Of a DNA stretch of 64,000 nucleotides, positions 23,914-38,900 are shown piece after piece (positions within the stretch are counted from its first letter, which is position 1; every line of letters starts with the position of its first letter). The position numbers and the translations under genes are program-made. This stretch comes from Acanthosoma haemorrhoidale. Taxonomy: Eukaryota > Arthropoda > Insecta > Hemiptera > Acanthosomatidae. The notes under the pieces were generated by a model. That model saw nothing but the letters and a program-made list of their open reading frames with translations, made no database searches and was not told the origin of the DNA. The DNA lies in contig OV884015.1 of the NCBI GenBank assembly GCA_930367205.1, positions 3,472,001 to 3,536,000 on the forward strand, written 5' to 3'.

Positions 23914-26900
23914 TTAGTCCTGCATTTCTTCAGGCAAATCATGAGGATTGATAATTCCTGGAACTAACAATTGAACCCTTCTCTTCTCGTCCTGGGCCTG
24001 CCTCAGTTCAGCCTCTCGCTCCTCTAAGAAAAGATCTGAATCATCTTCCCCGGTGTACTCCTATGGCAAAAAACGTAAGTAATATACAAAAGCACAAAAA
24101 TAGCATTTAAAGTTGCTGTATAAAATATCTATATTCTGTCCATAGAGGTCACCCCCAACAAAGCTGTCAGTGTACTTTACTAGTAACCTTTGCTAGGTTT
24201 TATTTAATATTAGCACAGAAATAATTTCTTCAACAGTCTAAGCTATCAGCCAGAATAGAAGATATTGGTGAACATAGTAATTATACTTGAGCTGACTAAC
24301 TGTGTAGGGCACTCCCGCTAGTGGACTCCTCATTGCAAGAATATTAACTGTTTAATTTAAGTATTAATATTGAGAGAATCTAGTTATAACTTAAAGTTAA
24401 GTACCTACTTCATTGCTCAGAAAGAAACTGTTGAGGGAACCCTGCAATTATCATTCACTTATCTTAACATAATATGAAAATAATTCATAAAACCATCTCT
24501 GAGCACCAGCTGCTCATTGACTTGTGCAACTATTATCACTCCCTCTGTCCCACAACGGTTTAGCCCTTAAATACAGAGACAGTTGAGAAGAGTAAGTAAG
24601 AGACGAGAAGGGATTCGTCAAGTTGGAGTTTAGCAGACTCCTTTGGGTACTCATGACCGTGAGTGAATAAAACCACTTTCAGCCGAGCAGAGAGAAACAA
24701 AGGAGGAAGGGTTGGTCAGCTAATGCAGTACCAAGTAAGATATTCGTTTAACATTATTAACGTGGATCTCACCAATGATTCATATCAATCATCCTACCGA
24801 TATAAGCCATCAGCTTCATTTTTCAAACATTGTCCACCATTCATTCCTTATATTTATATTACTAAATAAATCCTTCAAAACTAATAGGCAAAATTTACTT
24901 ACAATACACACTAACAATATTGTAGCCCGTCTGTTTCGGTTCATTATATGTCATTTGTTTATCTATCTTATCATTCGAATTCCTTCTTTTTACCATTGAT
25001 TAATATACAGTCCATTGCATCATTCCGTTACTTACCAGCGTAGCCCATATAGCATTTATGGTAGTAATGCCTGCACCCATTAGCTACCCTAGGTAATGCC
25101 TACACACAATGGTTATGATGGTTAACTACAGACTGTTACTGGTATTACATAAGACCATACATTTATTAATAGATACAACAGTAACAAATTGTATTATTCT
25201 TGAATTTTTAATAGATGAAGGAAATATCAATTGGACTGAACGAAACTCCACAGTTGGTGCTAGCTAGCAGTGGTAGCTGGGCGGTAGGTATAAACATGAG
25301 AAAACTTGGCAGTATTTAGTCGTAAGTATTTTAGATGATCCCACTAAATCATGACATTAAGCCCTGAGACAATTGCCACTGGGTCGCTTAAATTATTATT
25401 ATTATTATTAATGAGGCAATATAGTAAAACTTACCCTTATCTGAACAAGGAAGTCCCTAAGATGTTCTTTAAAGGCTGGGAGGTCGTGTTCGAGATTGAA
25501 CATACCCTGGACAGTTATTTTGATCTGATTGTCGCTGAGATGAGGGAATGCAGCTTTGAGAATAGAAGCGACATATTCTTGGACAAATGTGACATTTTGG
25601 GGTCCAGGCTGCCCCAGCGGCACTCCATACGGGCTTGTCTCCACCAGTTTGAACATATAAGCCAATATTTGTGCATGTAAGCTCAGACCTAAAAATCACA
25701 ATTAGTAAATTTTGATCAGCTTAGTTATAATTATATCAAATATTATATTTCTTTCTAAAATAGCCTTTAATTGTATATAATAAATAATGTATGGATCAAG
25801 GATTAAAATCATTTTTTTGCGTTCATATTAAAAAAAGGAGGTGTTTGACAGTCAACAAGTGGCATCATAATATGAAAAACCTGTTATCAGCAGTGTTAGC
25901 TAAAAAATCTAGAAGTATTTAAATTTGTTACTTGGCAAGATGAATAACAAAAAAGTAAATATTACATAAATAATTGTTTTTGATTAAATAAATTGACCAA
26001 ATTTAGAAGATAAGAAAATGAATTAACAATAAAAAAATGTTGGCCATTGAAGGACTAAATCAATGCTTTAGAAAAAAATATGGGAAAAAACAATCGTTGA
26101 CATGACCATGTCTGAAGGTGGGCATATTATATTAGGTACATTTCAAGAAGGCATTATTTCACTCTTCAAGTTTCAAATGTGCTCTGAGGAATCCCTGAGT
26201 TTACTCAACTATATGAAGGGGAAAATGAGTAGCTAGCTGAATAAAGATATGGTAAATCTTATCTAAAAGGCTGAAATGAAATTATAAGATGGTAATCTAG
26301 CAATAAAGTTATGGCTTGCCAGATAATTATTTTGATACATACATATTTCATTTTAATCACTGTTTGATTGATCTTTTAAGATCAACATATAAAAAAACTT
26401 CCTTAACAAAAGATAGCCTTTTGAAAAATTAGAAGGCAATATGCTTGCTATAAGTGAATACTAAAATAAAGAGTTAACACTAACTTGCAGTGTGTGAAGT
26501 GTCAGTAACAACAGATAAGACATGCTGCAATATGTCGGTGAAGTATGTTGCATAGAAGCTTTGTGCAGCTTGCTCATGTTGTTCTACATTCAGCAATAAC
26601 TGGTGAAGAATCTGAAAATAAAGCAATTATATTTTACAGGTAAATGTAAATAATACTCGAAACTAACCGACCTACAAGTATAGCTCACAGTAACTGTTCA
26701 TAACATACATTTAATAGATTGTGATTGTCAAGGCTCTTTTTGAAGCTATACTGAGGGCTGCCAATAGACAAAATAAAATTCAATTACTCTATTTACGGAA
26801 GTTGAATAAAAATCCTGAAGAAGTTAAGAAAATCACTCATCATATTAGAGGCCTCACTCAGATCATTAATAAAATTATTCTCATACAAATACATTACAAT

Positions 26901-29900
26901 GTTAAATTATAATAAAGAAATTTGTAAGTGTATAAACACTCATGTTATAGTTAATAACAGTTTTTTTAATTAGCGGTATAAAGGTTAGAAATAAAATGCC
27001 TATAAACTAAATCTACTACAAAGGAATATACATTTAAAAAAATTACCTGAAGACCCGTTTCTGCTACGTTCCTCATGGTATGTTTAAATGCCCATACAAT
27101 TGAGTCTAAGACAAATTTAAATTGAGCTGACGGGATGTTTAAAAATGCGGGGAAACAGTAACTATTAACGGCTTGAAGCAAAAGAAAAAAATTTGTTCTG
27201 TGCTCAGGATACTCTTCAAAATTTTTGTTAATCATGTTTAATGTGCACTCAAAAACTGCATCGAATATCTTTGGGACCTCAGGAGTGATATGGGCTTGAA
27301 GTTTGTTAACAATGGTAGCCATAGCCGATAGTACTTCTGGCTCCCTCGCTGAGGCCATACTGCAGTGATTGTAATCCAAAAGGACAGCGTCCAAAAGGTG
27401 AGGGATAAAGTTCTCCAAAACCTGAAATAAGAGTTGTTAGTATTACTTTCTCAGCTCTTCATTATTCAAGTACAAAAGATAAAACGTTGCTGACCATAGC
27501 ATGGTCATTGGTGCGGCTGATCCAGTCCGAGATGAGCTTCAATGTCTCCTTCTTGACAACTCTCATGCTCTTGATAAGCGGCTGCTTGGTGACTACTTCT
27601 CCATTGGCACTAATGGCGGCGGTGATGTTACCACTCATCACCTTGTAAACATTCAGCATATCCAGGTATATTCTCCCTAACTGAAACAGACACCAAACAA
27701 ACATTGTTAATAAAGTTAAAATATATTCACGTACGTAGTGAACAAGTGGTTAACACCTTTCATTATCGAACATCACCTGGGAAGCCTTTATACCTAATTC
27801 AAACATTTTTATTGTAAAATAATGTAACTGACTAAAGTGCAGTCGTACTACGGGGAGTATTATTTTGGCAAGCTTAATTATGTATCTTTTCAAAATAGAA
27901 AAAAACGTTTGCGATTAACGGAAATATTAACATAAGATCCCACTAAAAGCTATGTGAGGTGAAGTTGTTTTAATAATAGGCTTAAGGTTCTCATTGAAAT
28001 ACATCATTCGCACTCTTTTACTATTGTATGTTTATATCAAATATACTTTGTTAGCGAGTATGCTTACTTGATTACCTGTACAACATATGGATGTCCTAAA
28101 GCTTTACAAGCGCGAACATTGGTCTTCAAAATACTCACAAGTTGCTTTACTACATCAGGGTCTTTTAACACTTCGACGTTCTGCAAAAGAAAAACAAATA
28201 GTCTGTTAGCTTAATACTTAATATATGAAACGCAGATTACCAACATTTGCATTTCATACTAATGTTGTCTAAAGAAACTTTTTTTTTCAAATATCTAATC
28301 AAAAAATACCATCTAGATAATAAAAAATCATCTCAAATTATATTAAAATACATAATTATTTATAAATTTAGTAAAAATTCAGTCAAAACAGGTCAATACA
28401 ATAACAAAATACCAATTGTTATCAAATACATTTCATGTAATATTACACATTTTTTTGGCCCACGATTCAAATTCATGAAATATGTTAATATTTTGACAAT
28501 TTTAGTATTTCTTAGCTGTTTATAAATTACTATGCATATTTTTTATTATACATTTTAATGTGCTTTCATATGAATTTTTAACATCAATTATTTAAATGAC
28601 ATTAAATTTTGCTAGACTGATGGTATCTTTATTCGAGTTAACAAATATGTGCTAATTGTGAGTGGTAGAAACTTGAAATAGTGACTGTTTTATTTATGGC
28701 ACTTTAAAGTAAATAACCCACGACCAGCCTACCCACAATCCTAGTATTCTATCCCGCACATTAAATAAGTAATGCTCTGGAATCTGTACTGGTCTTAAAT
28801 GAAATTTAAAATAAAAAAAATGAATAAAAATTGCTGTAAATGAAAATAAAAAACAAATTAAATAAAACTTTAAAATAATATGATCCTGGATTAAATGTTA
28901 AATTTAAATTAAATTAATTAAGTATTGTTGTCCCTATGAGTACCTTAGAAGCTTGAGATATGATATCGTCCCAAACTTGGTTTGGAAGACTCATGTACTT
29001 CTCAATCAATGCTTCTTGGGCCACTTGATTGGCCTGAGCGTTGATCATGTAACCGACTGCTTCGTAGAAAGTATGTACCTTAAATGAATAACAATAATAT
29101 AAGATATAGCTTTTCAAATAATCAAATAAAGTATAAAAAACATTTTAATTTCATTACAGTATTTGTAAGAGTATAGGACACTTCTTTTTTTTTAATTAGT
29201 TTTAAAAATGCAGTTGCTTCTTAAAAACCGATTTGTTAAGATTTTAGCAAGTTTTGTTTTTGTGCAAGGGTAGAATTAACATTCAGAATTTTTTTAATAA
29301 ATAACGTATGGGTCATCGATTTATTGGGAATCGGCTAAAATTTATAAAAAAATCTCATTTATTTCACAATGCTTTGACATACCATGTTCATCTGTATTGT
29401 TCTAAATAAGAAAAAAGAGTAAAAAATCTTATTGACAAAAAGTGATAATAACGAGTGGATATAAAAACACATCTAATAGTTAAGAGAATTTCTGACATAC
29501 ATAGAATGTCATAATGTAGTCTATTATTGTGTTGAAACTCTTTTTTTATTTATTTTTTTACAATTTAATAGAACCCCCAATAATAACAGCAAAGCCACGC
29601 AATTATTAGCTCACATACAAATACATAACATTTTAATTCAAGTAAGTTGACAGGAGTCAATATCTTTTAAAACAAAATGATATGATATTACTACCAAATG
29701 CCACAGTAAAAATTATTTAATCCAATAAAGTATCAAATAAGACTACATCTACAACTATAAAATAAAAAATAAAATAATAATTAATAAAACCTGCTGAGTT
29801 TGAAGATCGCAAATGATAGTGCGGATGGTGGCTAAAATTTCATCAATAAATGGTATCACTTCACCGGTTTGAACAGTGACAAAATGCCTTCGACATTTCA

Positions 29901-32900
29901 TAGAAATTTTAATAAAAGTGTCACATGCCATGTCTTGCACTCCCTCATGAGTCTCTATAACACAAAATAATAACATTATTTAGAAATCCTATGCGATAAA
30001 ACCAAATAGATGTAGTGGATATAGGATATGGATATTACAAAAAGTAATAAAATAAAAAATAAAATACCATGCATGAATTCGAAGAGTTTATTGACAACAG
30101 TTTTCAAAAACTTCCAATGTGCCTTCAAAAACCTTGGGTACTGGCCAACGACATACATAATGTTAGAAGCAATTATGGCCTTATTATCCTTTCCTGAAAA
30201 ATGATAAAAATTTAGATAATAACCTAAAGTGTAAACAATTAACATGTAATCAAAAAGAGGTAATCCATCTTTGCACCGTTTGAGTTATTGACACCGGTAA
30301 GAAGACTTTATTATTCGTATGCATGTAAAATTTTTGAAAAATGCTGTATCGCTTTTTGCCTCCACAATTAAGTTTTGATTCAATTGAGTGCCTTTTCGAC
30401 AACTAACTGCTAAGATCAGGTTCATTCCTGTGCCCACTCTTGGCTCACTGCTACAAACTGAAATATAACTTAACTGTTATCCAGCCTTCAGGTGAATCGT
30501 ATATTGCTGGACATGTGGTTGATTGTCCCAAGAACACAAACATGCACTATATAGGTTTAAAAAGATCAAACAATATTGGTGGCTCTTCCTCCAAGGTATA
30601 AGGCAATTAATTTCATAAATAAGACTTATTTCAAACTTTGCCATAAATCTATTTAGTACAATAACGAAGTAAGCCATTGCTGCTAAAATGGTGTGGCATG
30701 CCAGTAAGCAGTTTTGCACTGCTTTGCGCTTTGTCATCAAACCAACTCTCCTGAGAAAATTGTCACGCGAGCATTGTTGTTATCAAGGGCTCAATTATAG
30801 GCATAAATAAAGTCACCGGTTTGTAGTTACACTTTTACTTCAAATTACAGCTGATTGGAACATGTAGAAAACATCAATATCTGTGTAATTGACTACCCTC
30901 AAGAAGAGAGTTGCGGTTGAATTTATTTGTAATAGCTAACGTACTTGATACCTGACTAAGCGTGTCAGTACAAAAGTATTTTTTGGGAACAGGTGTAGCC
31001 CTAGAAAGAAACTAGGAACCTTCAGGAAAACCATTTTTATGTGGTGGGCAGAGGTTGCCATAAATAGCAGGCAGCATTAAGAAGGCAGGTCTTTTCTTTT
31101 CATTTTAATAGTTCAGAGAGTCAGTGACTTTAGTTGTTCAGCGGGAATGAGTTTAGGTGCTAAGGAGAGGGCACATGTTGAGACCGGAGGATAAACACAG
31201 TGAGGAGAGACGACTACCCACTACACAAAACTGAAGAATTTAAAATAGTAACATTATGTGCTAGGCCTATATTGGATCCTGAGATAGTTTTAAATTGTAA
31301 ATAAACATTCATTCTTAATGAATATTCATGTAATTTTACTTTTGATAATAAGATAATATTAAAAATATTTTAAATAAAATCAGTCACTATAATATATATT
31401 GTTATGATATTTTTAAATGACGATTTTAAATGGTGCTTGTAAATAATCTCAGAAAAAACGAGTGTTGAGGAATTTAGTGGCTATCCGTGCTTCATGTTTT
31501 TGAAATTGAAAGTCAAGAAGGCATCGGACAGAAGCGAGAGAAGTGAACCTCCTGAGGGACAAAAGAGTCAGTCGTCGTTGGTCAGACACCGTTAGACGAG
31601 GTAGCGGACCCAAGCTGGCCCCTCGTGGTCCTTTATCACTTTTCACCAGATGCGACAACAAGACATCTTTACTTTCACTCAGCATGAAGACAGCGAGACA
31701 TTTTTACTTTCACTCAGCATGAAGACAAATCAGATCAAGCATTAGAAGGTGAACAACGAAGATACCAACACGGAGAAGCACTGGCCAGTATAATACAAAA
31801 TTTTAAGTACGTAATTTATTTGTATATCAATTTTTAGCTATTAAATGTATGTAAATAAAATCAATATTCCTTTTGCCAAAAGTTTCCTATAATTATTAAC
31901 AGAACCCTGAGATAACGTAAAAGTTATGAATATAAAGTTTTTATATAATTAAAATAATGATTATTAATAAAAATAAGAAAATATTAGAATAATATACTAG
32001 ATAAAAATAATTTAGAAAAATAAATAAATAATACCTTTTTTCTGTTCACATAATCCTAAGAGATCTTTAATAACTGTAACGAGAAATCTTTTTTCATCTT
32101 CTTCGTGCATTGCTCCGGAAATACTCCCGATTGCCCAGCACAACTACAAATAAATACAAAATGCTGAGATAAAAGAATATGTCAATTCATGTTTATTAAT
32201 CTCTGGACCACCTTTATTTACTAAACTCAATGATTTTGTTTAACTTTAATGAAAAGCATAAATAATACTCTACCGACAGCTTAATCTTGGTTTTTAACAC
32301 TAAAAATCAGAATGTTAACTACCTTAGTGTATATCTAATAGACATATAACTAACTTGGAAACTAAACAAAGCGTTAAAACTACAAGCTAAAAGGTGCCTA
32401 CAGCTATACCCCCTCATCACTAAAGCATACTTGTACATTACTTAACAAGACAATCATACTAGCAATACTCGCTACAAAGTAATGAGTCCTGTAAGGTACT
32501 GCACTAGCAATTACTTACGTCTATCAGAACAAGGCTTTAAACACTACAGAATAATGTATTCTGGCTAGCATTGGGAGCACCTATGTTCATTGGGAATACC
32601 CAAATTCATGTAGAATTGGGAATGTCTCCAATATCTACTTGTATGGAAAATCTTATGAAGAGATACTACCATCGTCTTCAATTACCTTCGGGGGCAGACT
32701 ACTTCCAACTAGGCTAGCTAGTCTATCCAGTAGACTCAAGCCAACGATGTATCAACACCTTTAAATTATTATTTTATTTTAATATTTTTTTTTTAACCTT
32801 ACTAAAAAAATTTGTGTAAAATACTGATGACTGATGTATTGGGCCAGATAAATATATTTATTTATTAAAACATAACTTTTATTTACATGGCATATGGAAT

Positions 32901-35900
32901 GCGATATTTTAGTTGTTTGAAGATAAAATTGTGAAAGAGAGGAGTGTTCTGCAGACAAAACACTCAAACAAATTTTGACACTGAAGCAAAGATTCAATCA
33001 TTTAGAACAAGTCGCCAACAAGAAGTATTTGTTTCTGAACTCAAGAAATGTTATCTGTACGTAATCCCAACGCTAGCCACAAAATGGGTACTACAACCTA
33101 CTTTAATGTTGTGATGCATTAGATTTTTTTTTTTAGTTGACTACTGTAAATGTAATCTTAATTTTTCTCTTTTTCCAAGACCTCATTTGCTTTAAACGAC
33201 ATTATATGTGTCAATACATAGCAGTTAATAGTGTCAAAGTATTCAATACATAATAATTAAATTAAGTGGTTGAAATCAGCCCTCCCACTATCTTTATTCT
33301 TTAGCAAATTATAATTAGCGGTTTCACATAATACACAATTTTTATTAGTAAATATGAGAACCAAAATTATATGTTTATTTATATGACTTACAGTGTTGAG
33401 GTTTTTCCAAGACCATTCCGTTCCGTTCACTTGATTCTGTAGTTTTTCAGTCATAATTCTTTCCGTATCTGAATAATCGAGATGGGTGAGGTAAACCAAT
33501 GTTTCTCGCATGTTTTTGTAAAGGTTTATAGCGTCGGTATCTTTCATAAATTCTCTGACAACTTCTCCATTTTCATTTTCGACAACTAAAACTTCCTCTG
33601 GTTTTGCCATCCTTGAAACAAGTATATAACGAACCTAAAGAAAAACATTAAATTAAAATTAACTATTTATTTAATAATATAAAATAAGTTCTTTGACTAA
33701 TTTTATGTACATATTTTTAAATTGTGTCAATTTAATGGTACAGAAAGTACCAATAAGCATTCACATAATAATATGAAGAATAAAGATAGCAATGCAGTTG
33801 ATTATGACAATAGGACAAATACCTTAGAAAGAATGGGTGCATAGAATTGGCGCCTAGGATGGGTGCTGGGAAATTTGTTATGGTAGAGAGGGCAGTGGGC
33901 TGTAAACGGTGATTCTCCATACAAATCTGACGAGAGAGCACTCCAGTACTCCAGGCAAATTTTAAATATTTCAACTTCTTCCACTTCAGAAATAAGAACA
34001 AGGTATAAAAGAGCCTGCAAAAAAAAATATATATATATCATGAATAAGAATATTTCCTATAAGAAATATGATAAGATAATCCGAAAACACTTAAACCCAA
34101 ATAAAGTCTGTAGACCTCAAGGTTCTAATTATTTAGAATATTCTATGCTATTCATCAGGGTACTCCCATGTGGTCTTAATTAACAAATTAAATCAACTCC
34201 TCAGTAATAATTATTATTTGCTATATGTGATATCACACTGAAGCCAATTTGGATAAGTATTGGCTAAAGAGAAAAAGTAGTGGCATACTTACCACTTGAA
34301 TTCTTTCAACAATAAAAAATCCTTCATTACTGTATATAAATGAATAAATATAAAATAACTCGTCAGAACTTACTGGTAAAAGTACATTATTGAACTCTTT
34401 CTTTTCAACAAGAGCTCCATGATCTTTTAAAAATGTGCATAAAAACATAGCAAGATTCTGAATGAAATTCTGATCTTGATCTCGTCCAGCAGCATAAGCT
34501 TCACGAATGTTCGTAGTTGATGGAAGCATCTGGAATGATTCAAAATTAATTCTGTAATTAAATTAATACAACTACAATTTAAATAGAAAAATAATATCTT
34601 TATGTTACTTACCTCTTCGAGTTTTGCCATTGTTTCGGTAAAAAGGGTTATGAACATTGCATCATAATTAGATACATTCAAACCTGCGATTTCGGTAAGG
34701 CAATTCAATGTAACATTCCTGAAGAGTGGTACATTCAGGAACTATAAAATAATAACAACAAACAATTATTAATTAAATATACAATTTAAAAAAAAATAAT
34801 AATAATAAAGCAAACCATCAAAATCATTATGCTTACTTTAAGAATCAGAGTTTGGATAAGTTTAGTTTCAAAAATATAGCCAAGAGGAATCCAATTGAGA
34901 AACCTCAACAATGTCTCTAAAGTTGCACCAACAAGCGGGGCATTTTGGGAATTGTCCTTTAAAGCAAAAAATGTCCATCATTAGTCAAAATTAGATGTTT
35001 GTATAAAATAAAGATATTCAAAAAACGATATCTACTTACAAGAACAAACTGACATAGTTGAAATATCTGCGAGAATTCTTGGCACATTGAATCTTTGAGA
35101 TGTTTGCCTTTTGTTTGGGTGAGCTGCCCAGTAGAGAAATCGAATACTTCCTCGCTTAAAAGTTTTAAAATTACCATATTGTTTTGGCAAAGGCTCTCAT
35201 TAGTTTTGCTAGCGCCGACAATATCTGGAATAAAAGACTGCCAGTTTTTTGGCCATTCACGTTTCAATACCTGTTGATGAAAGAGACAAACATTTCTATT
35301 AACAACAGGCAATGTGACTGATGGCTATTCATTGTAAGCAATAATCAAATTTGTATCATTCATTCTGGATGAGCATTACTAGGCTTCCCTTGGCCACATT
35401 GTGAATTTCAAAAATCTTACTAGACAATAATCAAAATAAAAAACCCATCTTCCCTTATTGGACACCTTTGGAGTGTCAACTCTTATTGATTTTTTTAACC
35501 TGTTATTTCCAACAAAGCCTTTGTGCACTTTCCATCGGCTGTTTCTAATTATTCTATCATTATATGTTACTTTCTAGCTTCCTTAGTAGTGGACAAATTG
35601 TGTTTAGAGGGTCCTCCTCCAATCAATTGGTGAGTACTCAGAGATACACACTACACACTAAGCTGGCACAATAAATTATAGATCTTGGAAAGATAACTAA
35701 TAAGGTGCTCAAGATGGGACAGTCAACTCGTTTGTGTCCAACCATCATTAAACAAACATCTGTCCATTCATTCATGAGCAATTATGGCATACTAGTAAAA
35801 TAAACTGTTAAGAAAACAAGAATAATTTAAATGACTCGACTAGCACCGACATCTCTATCCAGTTTCTTCCTCACTTATAACAAAACTACAAGTATTCATT

Positions 35901-38900
35901 TTGAGATAATAAAAACAATTCCAATGTAAATATTCACGGGCAAGAGATGCGAGGACGACAGATGAAGTTGAAATTTGAGCTTTGTGAGGACTACTGTATT
36001 TGTTAGGAAGTTGTTGAATGCCCAGGACTAATGTTCAAAAATTGTGGGACAGTTCCCAAGGGAATGTCATGGAGTCATGTTACCTGTCGATGAGTAGGCA
36101 AAGATTTGCTTTTCTACTTAGATGTTAGATGTTTACGGTTTGGCGATATGCGTGATAGAGCTTCTCGAAGAGAAGTAGACATATTTGCTCCTATCAGAAA
36201 GATATTTGTGATAATAAACAATAATTTTCCAAAACACCTTATTCAGAGTGAATATTGATGCCCAATTCAAGAGCCATTGAGGCAATAATTGCCAACAAGC
36301 CAGCTATATAAGGCATCATAACACTTGCTCTAGTAGATGCTAAAATGGCATACACTTGTAACTTAGAAACCTATGTAGGTGAGGTGTTCAGCCTAAGGAA
36401 CCATATAGCTTGAATAATTCTCCTAAGGACATTGTTCTTAGATTGGTAGAACTTGCAACAATTGGTTTAGCAGTACAGTTGTCCCTCGATAATCCGACAG
36501 GTAAGGGACCAGGGGCGTGTCGGATTACCGAAAATGTTGGATTATCAAAGATGTTTTTTTCTCAATGCATTTGAACAAGTTTTGAATGAAGTTAATAAAA
36601 AGTACCAAACAGTATACATACATGTAATTTATTAAAACTAGGCTACAAAATGGCAGTACATACATATATATGTATAAGTTTGTAAAAGAAATACGGAAAG
36701 AAAGTTGTACATATGTAAAAAAAAGTATGTATGTATTTACACGTTAAAAAAGTCTGTGATTTTCTTCTGCTTCTTCTTATGCAGGCAGTCCGTCATTGCT
36801 TGTTCTTGAATCCCTTTTAACATCAAAATGTTTGAAAAATCTAACTCTCTCTCTTCGCACCAACGAAGCAAAGTTTTGGTTGCTGATAACGCTTCATCAC
36901 AGCTTACAGTGAAGTTTTTCTCTGGCACTGCCTCCTTGATCATTTTGTCATCCACTGTTGCGACTTCCTGGATTATTTCTGCGTCTGTCACATCAGTAGC
37001 AAGGTTGTCTTCAATAATCCATCTCTTGAACTCTTCAATTGATGCTGGCGCAATTTCCACTTCGTTACAAATTTCATGTGCAGCCTCTAAAATAGATTCA
37101 TAATCATTGGATGCAGAGTTGCATGTTGCAAGATGTGGGTTATTAGGCCAAATATTCTTCCAAGATTTTATCAGGGTTGTGCTTTTTATTTTTAGTTGCT
37201 GCCAAGCAAATGCGGCGTTCAAAATCGCATCCTTGATGTTGAAGGATTTCAAAATTGCTGCAATGTCATCATTAGGTTGACTGACAACATCCATTAAAAG
37301 GCGGTTTTTGTAATGTGCCTTGAGAGTCTTTATGACGTTTTGGTCCATTGGCTGGATCAAAGCGGTCGTGTTTTTTGGTAAGTACATTACCTCAATGTAC
37401 CCATTGGCAGTTTTAACTTTTAATTCATCCTTGTCAGGGTGTCTGGGTGCGTTGTCAAGCAACAGAAGGGCTTTCACTGGTAACTTCTTATTTCTTAAAT
37501 CTTGCTTAACTTGTGGGATAAAGCTGTTAGTGTACCAATCATGAAAAACTTCTTTGGTGACCCATGCACGGCTTTGAGCCATGTAGATTACTGGTAGAGA
37601 TTCGAGCTTTACATTTTTCAATGCACGAGGGTTCTTTGATTTACCAACAACAAGCAGTTTTAACTTATGAGTTCCTGACGCATTCGCACATACCATCAGG
37701 GTGATTCGTTCTTTTTGTAATTTTCTTCCAGAAACTTTTTTTTCCTCTTCAGTAACAAATGTTTTCGTTGGGAGCTGACGCCAATTTAAGCCGGTTTCAT
37801 CGGCGTTATAAATTTGTTCAGGAACTAGGCCAAGTTCATTGATTTTTGTGTCCAACTTTCCGATGAATTCCTGGATTTCAGATTCGTTAGCAGACACTTT
37901 TTCGCCACTCATCTGCATAAATCTTATACCATGACGTTTCTTGAAGTTTTCAAACCACCCGTGACTAGCGCGAAAGTCAGTTTTCTTTGTTATTTCTTGG
38001 TAAAAAAACTGGGCTTTTTGTTTCAAAATGTCTCCTGAAATAGGTGCATTCCGGTTCCGTTGCTGTTTAAACCAAATAAAAAGAGCGTCTTCGACCTCGG
38101 GTAACTCGCTAGTCCTAAGAGTTTTTCTGTTCATGGGTTCATCTTCAACAGACTTCATGAATTTTTCAATTTTTTCCCTATTTTTCACAATATCGTAGAC
38201 AGTAGGTCGTCCGATGTCATACACTTTAGATATTGCACTCGGAGTTTCACCACGGTCTATTCGTTTAATAATTTCCCATTTTTCAGATAAATTTAATGTT
38301 TTATGTTTACGTTTCACACTTGTGCTTGCCATTTCTAAACTGTCACTACACGCACAAAGCAAACAGTAAATACAGTCAGCAGTAATACTGAACGTCCGAT
38401 CTACACGACAACTGCGTACTGTACTGATCTGTCCCTGCGAAATGAGTGTATAGAGCGGAGGGGGAGATTCATGTCGGTGCAGGCTTGTATGTATTGTTCC
38501 AAGAATTTTTTACAGAACAAACAGCCGGTAAGACCTACTGGCGGCGCGTCGGACTACCGAGTACGTCGGATTAAAAAGTGTCGGATTATCGAGGGACAAC
38601 TGTATTCCAATAGCCAAAAACTTGCTAGAAAGCTTACATAAGTTGGTATCCTTCGGTAAAACAAAACTGGTCTCAATTCTTATGAGTTAGGTTCTCAAAA
38701 AGACTGGACACTAGTTTCTTACTGTCCAAAAAAGAATCGAGCAGTTCTCCTTATTTCAACGTTACATTACAACAATAATATTGATGAAGAAATAGGTAAC
38801 TTATGTAAACCTGAAATTGTCACATTTTATAATCACACAAAATTGGTGTTAATTAACTAGATCATTTAATATCAAATTACAATATGGTGAGAAATAGACG

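Noticed and set aside
30477..30740. 87-residue minus-strand open frame in an exportin-1 intron
   Set aside because: Interrupts the established exon order and shows no domain; the flanking exons join in phase without it.
36828..37544. Plus-strand open frames opposite the Tigger transposase
   Set aside because: They are antisense shadows of the transposase gene.
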